Source: Chloroflexota bacterium
Lineage (GTDB): Bacteria; Chloroflexota; Dormibacteria; CF-121
Assembly (NCBI GenBank): GCA_005881715.1
Contig: VBEE01000041.1
Coordinates: 4,518 to 42,966 of the forward strand
Direction: 5' to 3'
Length of the DNA: 38,449 nt
Shown here: piece after piece, positions 18,611-26,313 of the stretch
How the letters are laid out: each line of letters starts with the position of its first letter
How positions within the stretch are numbered: the stretch's first letter is position 1
Notes under the pieces: generated by a model
What the model was told of the DNA's origin: nothing
Database searches by the model: none
What the model saw: the letters and a program-made list of their open reading frames with translations, nothing else
Program-made: the position numbers and the translations under genes

Positions 18611-19960
18611 ATGCCCGAAAAGATCGTCCTCGCCTATTCCGGCGGCCTCGACACGACGGTCGCGGTGCGCTGGCTGACGCAGACCCGCGGCTTCGAGGTG
18701 ATTGCGCTTACGGTCGACCTCGGGAGCCAGCCCAAGCTTGAGGTCATCCGGGAGCGTGCCCTCGCCGCGGGCGCCGTCCGGGCCTACGTGCTCGATGCCC
18801 GCACGCCCTTCGTCGAGCGGTTCTGCTGGCCGGCGCTCAAGGCCGGCGCCCTCTATCAGAGTCAGTACCCGCTGGCGACCGCGCTTGGGCGTCCCCTGAT
18901 CGCCCAGTTGCTGGTCGAGGCCGCCGCCCGGGAGGGGGCGACCTGGGTGGGGCACGGCTCGACCGGCAAAGGCAACGACCAGGTTCGCTTCGAGGTCGCC
19001 GTCGCCGCGCTCAGTCCCCAGCTCAAGGTGCTCGCGCCGCTCCGGGATGGGATGGCCATGACGCGGGAGCAAGAGGTCGCCTACGCGAGCGCCAACAAAC
19101 TGCCCATTGAGGTCAAGCCCGAGTCGCCGTACAGTGTGGATGAGAACCTGTGGGGGCGCTCCATCGAGGCCGGGATCCTCGAAGATGCTCTCCTCAAACC
19201 CCCCGAGGACGCATTTGTATGGACCTCGTCGGTGGACAACGCCCCCGCCAACTCCGCCGAAATCGAGCTCAGCTTCGAACAGGGCATCCCCACACGACTC
19301 AACACATATCCCTCCCCCTCTGGGGGAGGGCAGGGTGGGGGGGTCGCCCTGGTCGACGAGCTGAATCGGCTTGGCGGCCTCCATGGGGTCGGCCGGATCG
19401 ACATGATCGAGGACCGCTTTGTGGGGATCAAATCGCGCGAAATCTATGAAGCCCCCGCGGCGGTCATCCTCCACGCGGCCCACCGCGCCCTGGAAGAGCT
19501 CGTGCTCGACGCCGAGACCGCGCGCTTCAAAGCCTCAGTTGCCGCGGAGTATGCGCGTCTCGTCTACCAGGGCAAGTGGTTCACCAGCCATCGGCGCGAC
19601 CTCGACGCATACGTCGAGAGCACCCAGCGCGCCGCCACCGGTCGGGTGCGCATCAAGCTCCACAAGGGAACGGCGCAGGTGATCGGCCGGTCGTCGCCCT
19701 ACTCGCTCTACCGGCCGCAGCTCGCCACCTACTCATCGGGCGATCAGTTCGACCATCAGGCCGCGGTCGGTTTCATCAAGCTGGTCGGCCTGCCGGTCCG
19801 GACGCAAGCCCAGGTGCAGGGGGCGGCCGCGACCGAGCCGCTACTTGAAGACGATCGCCATGTTGTTGAAGTCGGCCCAGGACCGCTCGAAGGCGGCCTT
19901 GCTGAACCAGTACTGGCTCCCACTGTGCCAGGGGTCGTTGACGCGGACCTGCGTCGCTGA
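18611..19960 (+). CDS. argG: Argininosuccinate synthase (ArgG2), with a low-complexity insertion and an extended C-terminus
   Basis: MPEKIVLAYSGGLDTTVAVRWL, GHGSTGKGNDQVRFEV, ENLWGRS, SPYSLY, SSGDQFDHQAAVGFIKLVGLP canonical motifs. Confidence 0.92.
   Translation: MPEKIVLAYSGGLDTTVAVRWLTQTRGFEVIALTVDLGSQPKLEVIRERALAAGAVRAYVLDARTPFVERFCWPALKAGALYQSQYPLATALGRPLIAQLLVEAAAREGATWVGHGSTGKGNDQVRFEVAVAALSPQLKVLAPLRDGMAMTREQEVAYASANKLPIEVKPESPYSVDENLWGRSIEAGILEDALLKPPEDAFVWTSSVDNAPANSAEIELSFEQGIPTRLNTYPSPSGGGQGGGVALVDELNRLGGLHGVGRIDMIEDRFVGIKSREIYEAPAAVILHAAHRALEELVLDAETARFKASVAAEYARLVYQGKWFTSHRRDLDAYVESTQRAATGRVRIKLHKGTAQVIGRSSPYSLYRPQLATYSSGDQFDHQAAVGFIKLVGLPVRTQAQVQGAAATEPLLEDDRHVVEVGPGPLEGGLAEPVLAPTVPGVVDADLRR
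19310..19343. repeat. G/C-rich palindromic element inside the argG2 coding sequence
   Basis: CCCTCCCCC-TCT-GGGGGAGGG perfect 9-bp arms followed by CAGGGTGGGGGGG; encodes PSPSGGGQGGG in-frame. Confidence 0.75.
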
Positions 19961-20671
19961 CACGCCGCTCAGCGTGACGACGTGCTCGATCAACGAGTAG
20001 CGAATCTGGATTTTTTCGTCAAAGGTCGTCCAGTACCCGACATATGGCCGATCCCATCCAGTTTCGGTCCAGGCCATGACCGGATGCCCGGCCGCGACCT
20101 CGGCGTAAATCCGGGCGGGCGTCCAGCCGTTGGCTGCCCCTTCACCGCCCTCGGCGTTGGGGACTCCGTGCGCCTGGGCGACGGCGACCAGAGGCGGATA
20201 GTAGATGCCGTAACCGGTTGGCACCAGGTCGGCGCCGTCAATGTTGCCGACGAAATTCTTGTAGGGGTTGCCCCACTGCTTCACCGTCTTGTGCCCGTTG
20301 ACGATCGGCCCCATGACCGGCCCGCGGGTATCGGGTGCGGGCTGCATCGCGATCAGCTGGTTCTGTGTGTAGGTGTGCCCCATGGCCGCCAGCGCCATCT
20401 GGAGCGCAGCCGTCTCGCAGTCCAGGTTGCGCAGCTGCTTGTAGACCGGAACGGTGAAGGTGACCGTCCCGCTCGGCGTCACGACAGGAGTTGGGGTTGG
20501 ACTCGGCGCGGGCGTGGGCGTCGGCGCCGGCGTGGGATGCTCGATGACGAGCAGCGAGGAGGGCGACGGCCGAGCCGCCGTCGTCGCCTGGAACCTCGGT
20601 GACGCGGCGACACCGATGGCGCCGGCCACGAGTACCACCAGCATCAAAATGAAAAGGATGGTTGTCCGCAT
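19841..20671 (-). CDS. Secreted or lipid-anchored C39-like (papain-fold) peptidase with a Pro/Thr-rich linker
   Basis: N-terminal TM/signal, PTPAPTPTPAPSPTPTP linker, VPVYKQLRNLDCETAALQMAL, GHPVMAWTE, EHVVTLSG, VNDPWHSGSQYWF; peptidase_C39_2-like. Confidence 0.75.
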   Translation of the reverse strand: MRTTILFILMLVVLVAGAIGVAASPRFQATTAARPSPSSLLVIEHPTPAPTPTPAPSPTPTPVVTPSGTVTFTVPVYKQLRNLDCETAALQMALAAMGHTYTQNQLIAMQPAPDTRGPVMGPIVNGHKTVKQWGNPYKNFVGNIDGADLVPTGYGIYYPPLVAVAQAHGVPNAEGGEGAANGWTPARIYAEVAAGHPVMAWTETGWDRPYVGYWTTFDEKIQIRYSLIEHVVTLSGVSATQVRVNDPWHSGSQYWFSKAAFERSWADFNNMAIVFK

Positions 20672-20964
20672 CAGGGTGGAGGCGTCACCGGCACATAGTC
20701 CCGAGCTCCGGTCTGCGGATTGTATCGGACCTTCATGAGCTGGCCTGTGGTCGGATCGACGAAACGTTCAGCGGTTTCTTGCCAGGAACCACCTCCCGTC
20801 ACAGGTGGGCGATAGCGTCCCCGCTCAAAAACCAGGGCCGCGATCACGATCAGGCCGTTAGCGAAAAGATAGATCGCGACCGGTGAGCCGACACCTAGAC
20901 CAGCCAGGACGACGGCGCCAGCCACGGCCAGGATCCCGTAACCGATGATCAGGCGCTTCAGCAC
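20671..20964 (-). CDS. Hypothetical membrane protein
   Basis: Two N-terminal hydrophobic segments, Pro-rich soluble tail; ATGA overlap with the downstream C39 gene. Confidence 0.55.
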   Translation of the reverse strand: MLKRLIIGYGILAVAGAVVLAGLGVGSPVAIYLFANGLIVIAALVFERGRYRPPVTGGGSWQETAERFVDPTTGQLMKVRYNPQTGARDYVPVTPPP

Positions 20965-20965
20965 A

Positions 20966-21292
20966 CTAGCTCCGGCTGGGCTCGATCACCGCCGCCGTCC
21001 CATAAGCGACGATCTCGCTCATCGTGTTGCCGATCTCGGACGAGTCATATTGCATTCGGATCACGGCGTTGGCGCCCATCGCAGTGGCGTTCTTGATCAT
21101 TCGGTCGACCGCGTGCCTACGCGCGTCTTCGAGCAGCTCAGTGTATTCGGTGATCTCACCGCCGCCCAGCGAGCGCAACCCGGCCATGATGTTGCCGCCG
21201 AGGCCGCGGCTGCGGACAACGAGGCCGAAAACCTGGCCCTTCATCTCCACGATCCGATGTCCGGTGACGTCTTCGGTTGTGACGACGATCAT
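20966..21292 (-). CDS. YbjQ/UPF0145 family protein
   Basis: MIVVTTEDVTGHRIVEMKGQVFGLVVRSRGLGGNIMAGLRSLGGGEITEYTELLEDAR; typical YbjQ fold sequence. Confidence 0.9.
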   Translation of the reverse strand: MIVVTTEDVTGHRIVEMKGQVFGLVVRSRGLGGNIMAGLRSLGGGEITEYTELLEDARRHAVDRMIKNATAMGANAVIRMQYDSSEIGNTMSEIVAYGTAAVIEPSRS

Positions 21293-21317
21293 CTCCGTCC
21301 TCCTCTAACTCCGATGG

Positions 21318-21923
21318 CTAGAGCCATCCCTGCTCTTCCGCGAGGCGGGCCGCCTCGGTTCGGTTGCTAACCTCGAGCTTCTGAATCGCCGAGGATAGGT
21401 AATTTCGCACCGTTCCCTCCGAGAGGAACAAGGCTTTCGCGATTTCGGCGACGCTGGCGCCGCCCTGGCCGGCGACGAGGACCTCGCGCTCGCGTTCGGA
21501 CAATGGGCTGTCTCCGGCGCTCAGCGCGGCGGCCGCCAGGCTGGGATCGACGACCCGCTCGCCCGCCATGGTGCGCCGGATCGCAAGAGCCAGCTCGTGG
21601 GCCGGCGCATCCTTCAGCATGAATCCGGCCGCGCCGCTTTCCATGGCCCGCCGCAAGAACCCAGGCCGGCCGAATGTCGTGAGAATGAGGGTCCGGCAGG
21701 CTGGGAGCGCCCGGCTCAGCTGGCCGGCGGCCGAGATGCCGTCACCACCGGGCATCTCGATGTCGAGCAGCGCGACGTCGGGCTTCGTCTGCGACGCCAG
21801 CGCGAGGATCTGATCCGCCCGGTCGGTCTCGGCGACGATTTCGATATCACCCTCCATGGCCAGCAAAGCCTTCAGCGCACCACGCACCATCGCCTGGTCC
21901 TCGGCGATTAGCACTCTAATCAA
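21318..21923 (-). CDS. NarL/LuxR-family response regulator (DesR-like)
   Basis: IRVLIAEDQAMVRGALKALL, LLDIEMPGGDG, C-terminal LSEREREVLVAGQGGASVAEIAKALFLSEGTVRNYLSSAIQKL HTH. Confidence 0.93.
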   Translation of the reverse strand: MIRVLIAEDQAMVRGALKALLAMEGDIEIVAETDRADQILALASQTKPDVALLDIEMPGGDGISAAGQLSRALPACRTLILTTFGRPGFLRRAMESGAAGFMLKDAPAHELALAIRRTMAGERVVDPSLAAAALSAGDSPLSEREREVLVAGQGGASVAEIAKALFLSEGTVRNYLSSAIQKLEVSNRTEAARLAEEQGWL

Positions 21924-21942
21924 TGGCTTACCGAGCGACGGA

Positions 21943-23067
21943 TCATGTGCTCCCCGCGTCGACCGGCGCGAACGCCTCGGGTAAGGGCAGGGTGACCCTG
22001 AGCCGAAAGCCCTCGTGAGGCAGCGGCGCGGCCGTTAGCGTTCCACCGCGCTCGAGCACCCGCTCGTTCAAGCCACGCAGGCCGCTGCCCATCTCCGGGG
22101 CCCCGCCGCGGCCGTTGTCCACTACCTCGACGGTGGCATGGCCGTCATTCGCACTGATTCGAACCGAACATCGCTTCGCTTGACTATGCCGCATCACATT
22201 GGTCACACCCTCGCGCACCGCCCAGGCCATGACGGCTTCCACCACCGGCGGCAAGCCAGCGTGGTCCTGCTCGGCTCGGAATTCCATCCCTGCCGCGGTC
22301 AGGGCTTCACGCGCCCCGGCCAGCTCCGCGCTCAAGGTTGGCTGCCGGTAGCCGGTTACTGCCTCGCGCACCTCTCGCAGCGCGTGGCGAGCAACATTCT
22401 CAATGTCTTCGACTTCATGAGCGGCCAGCCCCGGCGTTGTCTTCATCAGCCGGCCAGCCAGCTCGCTCTTGAGTGCGATGACGGACAGGCTGTGGCCGAG
22501 CAGATCGTGCAGGTCACGGGCAAACCGCAGCCGCTCCTCCCCTACCGCCAGCCGCGCGATCTGTTCGCGTGCCTGGCTCAACTGCTGGTTCGCCTCGACC
22601 AGCAGTCGGCCGGCCACGGCGGCGAACCCAACCAGCAATTCGTTGAGCAGCTGACCGGTGGACGTGGTCACGGATTCCCCGCGGGCGAGCTCGATCACCG
22701 CTGCCAGGACCGACAGGATGACGACCGCCGCCACGCCGCGCCGCCAGGGGAAGGCCGCGCCCCCCATGATGACCGCGTAGAGGAACAGACTGCCGTACTG
22801 GGGAGGGGTGCGAAGCGTGAATACGGTCAGGAGGATCGTCGCTCCCGCGACGGCCGCCAGCATAAAGCGGCGATCGGGGCCGGCGACGATCCGGATCCAG
22901 AACCATCCCCAGATCAGGGCGAGGGCGGCCAGGAGCAGCAGGCCATAGATGCGCGTCTCGGCGCTGAGTCGATCGGTCAGGAATGCACCGATCGGATAGA
23001 TGAAAAACGCAAGCCAGGCCACCATGAAGAGGCGGCCCAGCTTGATCCATCGAGGGTTCAGCGCCAT
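21943..23067 (-). CDS. Sensor histidine kinase (DesK/HisKA_3 family)
   Basis: Multiple N-terminal TMs, RFARDLHDLLGHSLSVIALKSELAGRL, VVDNGRGGAPEMGSGLRGLNERV. Confidence 0.92.
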   Translation of the reverse strand: MALNPRWIKLGRLFMVAWLAFFIYPIGAFLTDRLSAETRIYGLLLLAALALIWGWFWIRIVAGPDRRFMLAAVAGATILLTVFTLRTPPQYGSLFLYAVIMGGAAFPWRRGVAAVVILSVLAAVIELARGESVTTSTGQLLNELLVGFAAVAGRLLVEANQQLSQAREQIARLAVGEERLRFARDLHDLLGHSLSVIALKSELAGRLMKTTPGLAAHEVEDIENVARHALREVREAVTGYRQPTLSAELAGAREALTAAGMEFRAEQDHAGLPPVVEAVMAWAVREGVTNVMRHSQAKRCSVRISANDGHATVEVVDNGRGGAPEMGSGLRGLNERVLERGGTLTAAPLPHEGFRLRVTLPLPEAFAPVDAGST

Positions 23068-23078
23068 CGCGTCCCAGC

Positions 23079-23810
23079 CTAGGCGATTACTCCCTGCAAG
23101 TCGAGGCTGGTCAGGAACGTCTGCTCGGTTTTGGCGCGCGTGTCCGAGAGCACCTTGCCGTCCTTGAGCCGGATGACCCGGTCGGTCTGATTGGCGACGT
23201 CCATGTCGTGGGTCACCACCACGAAGGTCACGCCGTGCTCGCGGTTCATCCGCCGCATCAAGCCAACGATCTGCTGGCTGGTCTCGCTATCCACCTCGCC
23301 GGTTGGCTCGTCACCGAGGACGAGCGACGGCCGGTTGATCAGCGCTCGAGCGATGGCGACCCGTTGCTGCTCGCCACCCGATAGCTGGTCGGGCCGGTGA
23401 TGCATGCGGTCTTTGAGGCCAACTTCGTCCAGCAATGCCGCGGCGCGCGCCTTGCCGTCCTTTCCGTTCTTGTGGTACCGCAGCGGCAGCATCACGTTCT
23501 GGAGGGCGTTCAGGCCGGGCAGGAGGTTGAAGTCCTGAAAGACAAAGCCGAGCTTCTTACCGCGAAGGTCGGCGCGCGCCCCGTCGCGGAGTTTGCCGGT
23601 GTCCACCCCATCGAGCATGATCTGGCCGCTGGTGGGCCGGAGTAGCAGGCCGAGGAGGTCGAGGGTCGTGGTCTTGCCGCTTCCCGAGCGGCCCACGATC
23701 GAGACGAACTCTCCGGCCTCGATCGAGAGGCTGAGGCCGTCCACCGCCTTGACGGTCGTGGTGCCCTGCTTGTAATGCTTGGTCAATTCGTTCAGTTCGA
23801 TGTTTGCCAT
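23079..23810 (-). CDS. ABC transporter ATP-binding protein (MacB/LolD type)
   Basis: VSIVGRSGSGKTTTLDLLGLL, LSGGEQQRVAIARALINRPSLVLGDEPTGEVD; start set at MANIELNELTKHYKQG. Confidence 0.93.
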   Translation of the reverse strand: MANIELNELTKHYKQGTTTVKAVDGLSLSIEAGEFVSIVGRSGSGKTTTLDLLGLLLRPTSGQIMLDGVDTGKLRDGARADLRGKKLGFVFQDFNLLPGLNALQNVMLPLRYHKNGKDGKARAAALLDEVGLKDRMHHRPDQLSGGEQQRVAIARALINRPSLVLGDEPTGEVDSETSQQIVGLMRRMNREHGVTFVVVTHDMDVANQTDRVIRLKDGKVLSDTRAKTEQTFLTSLDLQGVIA

Positions 23811-23821
23811 GTGAATACCCC

Positions 23822-25015
23822 CTAGGCCGCCCGCAGCGCGCGCACCGGATCCATCCGGGAGGCACGAAGGGCGGGGATGATGCCGGCGATCGCGCCGAGC
23901 CCGACCGAGAAGACGATGGCGATGATCACCAGGCGCCACGAGACCAGGAAGAGGCTGAGGTTCGCTGCCGCCGTCGCCGCATTGACGAGGCTGGTGATTC
24001 CCCAGCCGAGGAGCAGTCCGATGCTGCCACCGATCGCGCCGATCAGGGTCGCCTCCAGCAGGTATTCGCGCAGGATGTGACGGGTGTGGGCTCCAATCGC
24101 TTTCTTGAGCCCGATCTCCCGGACGCGCTCGGTGACCGCCATCAGCATGGTGTTGATGACAGACAGGCCACCCACGATCAGCGCCAGGAGCGCGGCTCCG
24201 GTGGTGATCGCCGTGAACAGGGCGCCGCCGGACTTGAAGCTATTGACGATCGTGCTGGGCTTGGTCGCCTTGACGCCGCTGACCTGGTTGTTGATGCTGT
24301 CGGACAGATTGTCCAGATTGACGCCCGGCTTGCCGTAGACGGTCATGCCGGTGACCAGCGTGCTGGTGTCGATCCGGTCCCGAATGGCGGCTGGCAGACT
24401 GTCCTTGAGCAACATCTGGGCGTCCGTGAGGTTGATGAACGCGCCCGTGTCCGGGCCGGTCTGGGTCTTGGCCAGCACCCCGACCACAGTGAAGCTGTGG
24501 TTGACGAAGTCCGCCTTCGCATCGGACGGCCGGACCGGCAGGTCGATGGTGCTGCCGGCGCTCTTGCCGAACTCATGGGCGAAGTCCGAGCCTAGAACGA
24601 CCTCCCCCGAGGACGTGACGTCGCGACCCTGCACCAGGGTCGTCTTCACCGCTGAGTAATCGTTGGCCCGCGGATCGTAGGACGTGATGTAATCCGGGAG
24701 CCCGAAGGAGACCGTTTGCACCGATCCCGGCTTGGCCTGGACCTGGATCTCCCCAAACGCGGCCGCGACGCCGCTGACTTGCTCGACCTGAGTGACCGTG
24801 TTGAGCGGGAGCACGCTGCTGCCACCAAAGGCGCTCGCGCCGGCGGCCGTCACCTGGATGTTGGAACCGAAATAGGTAACGCCGCCGTCGAGTAGGGCGT
24901 TGAACTTCTCGGCCATCGCGCCCATCGTGACCAGCGCCAGGACGCCGATCACGATGCCGCTGATGGTAAGGGTGTTGCGCAGCTTTCGCCGCGTCAGATT
25001 TCGAATGATTTCCAT
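23822..25015 (-). CDS. MacB/FtsX-like ABC transporter permease
   Basis: MEIIRNLTRRKLRNTLTISGIVIGVLALVTMGAM...VNTMLMAVTERVREIGLKKAIGAHTRHILREYLLEA; SD GAGGAGG. Confidence 0.9.
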   Translation of the reverse strand: MEIIRNLTRRKLRNTLTISGIVIGVLALVTMGAMAEKFNALLDGGVTYFGSNIQVTAAGASAFGGSSVLPLNTVTQVEQVSGVAAAFGEIQVQAKPGSVQTVSFGLPDYITSYDPRANDYSAVKTTLVQGRDVTSSGEVVLGSDFAHEFGKSAGSTIDLPVRPSDAKADFVNHSFTVVGVLAKTQTGPDTGAFINLTDAQMLLKDSLPAAIRDRIDTSTLVTGMTVYGKPGVNLDNLSDSINNQVSGVKATKPSTIVNSFKSGGALFTAITTGAALLALIVGGLSVINTMLMAVTERVREIGLKKAIGAHTRHILREYLLEATLIGAIGGSIGLLLGWGITSLVNAATAAANLSLFLVSWRLVIIAIVFSVGLGAIAGIIPALRASRMDPVRALRAA

Positions 25016-25126
25016 GATTCCTCCTCTTCTACGATCGTTGCCGGCCCTCCGGGGTGGTTGTCGATAGGCCGCTGATTGACGGTATCGCCGTCCCGATGGT
25101 TTAACCAGTCGCACCGGTCAGCTATT

Positions 25127-25148
25127 CCGCATGACACGCGTCATGCGG
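25127..25148. repeat. Inverted repeat, candidate operator upstream of the ABC/two-component operon
   Basis: CCGCATGAC-ACGC-GTCATGCGG, perfect 9-bp arms in an intergenic region. Confidence 0.5.
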
Positions 25149-25197
25149 GTATTCGAACCCTTCCTCGACCACGCGCCCTTGCCATAAGGTTGAGGCC

Positions 25198-25350
25198 ATG
25201 AAAGATGCGCCAGACGAACTCGAAAAAGATCCCAAGGCTTCCGCGAAGGCACCGGCCGATTCGAAAGTGCCCCCCGCCAGCGAAACCTGGGTCGAGGGGC
25301 AGCCGACGTCGGAGGCCGACTATAAGGAGCCGCCCGACAGCGACGAGTAG
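25198..25350 (+). CDS. Small acidic, probably disordered protein (50 aa)
   Basis: MKDAPDELEKDPKASAKAPADSKVPPASETWVEGQPTSEADYKEPPDSDE; start-to-stop ORF. SD weak (AAGGTTGAGGCC). Confidence 0.45.
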   Translation: MKDAPDELEKDPKASAKAPADSKVPPASETWVEGQPTSEADYKEPPDSDE

Positions 25351-25373
25351 CCATTGGCCGGGCGCCAATGGTA

Positions 25374-25402
25374 TTGACGCGACGATAGAAAACGTCTATA
25401 GC
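25374..25402 (+). promoter_or_regulatory. Promoter of the LysR gene with an overlapping LysR-type T-N11-A dyad
   Basis: TTGACG-N17-TATAGC; ATAGAAAACGTCTAT (25385-25399) dyad between -35 and -10. Confidence 0.55.
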
Positions 25403-25408
25403 TAAGGG

Positions 25409-26311
25409 ATGCTGCTGGCGCAGATGGAAGGCTTCCTCGAGGTTGCCCGCCGCGGCAACGTGAGCCGGGCCGCCGAGGCCATGTTCGTCACCCAGCCGAC
25501 GCTGACCGCACGGCTCCATGCGCTGGAGCGTGAGCTCGGAGAGCCGCTGTTTGCCCGCACCCGGCGCGGCATGAAGCTCACCGACGCCGGCCGCGCCTTC
25601 CTTCCGTATGCAGAGCGGGCTATGCGGGCGGTCCGAGACGGCCGCCAGGCGCTGGCCGACGCCCGATCAGCATCCGCCGGCCGGCTGGTGCTGGGCGCCG
25701 CGCCGGCGGTGAGCACCTACGTCCTGCCTGCCCTGCTCCAGCGGTTTGCCGGTGCCTACCCCCGGGTCGAGGTGGCCGTCCGCACCGGCCATTCGGAGGA
25801 TGTTCTCCAGATGCTGCTCCGGGAGGAGGTCCAGCTCGCCATGGTGCGGGCGCTGCGGCACCCCGATATCGAGTCGATCCCGCTGTACGAGGAGGGGCTG
25901 GTGCTCGTCGTTCCTCCGGGCCACGCTTTTGCCAGGCGGTCGAAGGTCGGCATCGCCGATGTGGCATCCGAGCGGTTGATCTTCTTCGACCGAACCTCCA
26001 GCTATTACGAGCTCACCCAGGCGTTCTTTCTCAGCCTGGGCGTCACCCCTCGCGAGGTGATGGAGCTGGACAACATCGAGTCCGCCAAGAAGATGGTGCA
26101 GCGACGGCTCGGCATCGCCTTGCTGCCGCGGACCGCGGTCGCTGGCGAGCTGGCGGCGAAGACGCTGACCCAGGTCACCGTTACGGACGCGCCGGCGTTG
26201 TCGCAGAAAATCGTCGTGATCCGCCGTCGTGACCAGGGCCGGCCGTCGGGGACGGTCGCCGCCTTCCTCAATCTCCTCAGAGATTCCGACCCCGCCGCCG
26301 TCGCCTCCTAG
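25409..26311 (+). CDS. LysR-family transcriptional regulator
   Basis: MLLAQMEGFLEVARRGNVSRAAEAMFVTQPTLTARLHALERELGEPLFARTRRGMKLTDAG wHTH; periplasmic-binding-like effector domain. Confidence 0.95.
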   Translation: MLLAQMEGFLEVARRGNVSRAAEAMFVTQPTLTARLHALERELGEPLFARTRRGMKLTDAGRAFLPYAERAMRAVRDGRQALADARSASAGRLVLGAAPAVSTYVLPALLQRFAGAYPRVEVAVRTGHSEDVLQMLLREEVQLAMVRALRHPDIESIPLYEEGLVLVVPPGHAFARRSKVGIADVASERLIFFDRTSSYYELTQAFFLSLGVTPREVMELDNIESAKKMVQRRLGIALLPRTAVAGELAAKTLTQVTVTDAPALSQKIVVIRRRDQGRPSGTVAAFLNLLRDSDPAAVAS

Positions 26312-26313
26312 AC

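Noticed and set aside
18092-19483. 463-aa minus-strand ORF opposite argR/argG2
   Set aside because: Antisense shadow ORF; real genes on the plus strand are unambiguous.
25118-25519. 133-aa minus-strand ORF over the LysR start region
   Set aside because: Covers the LysR promoter and N-terminus in antisense; Arg/Pro-rich with no support.
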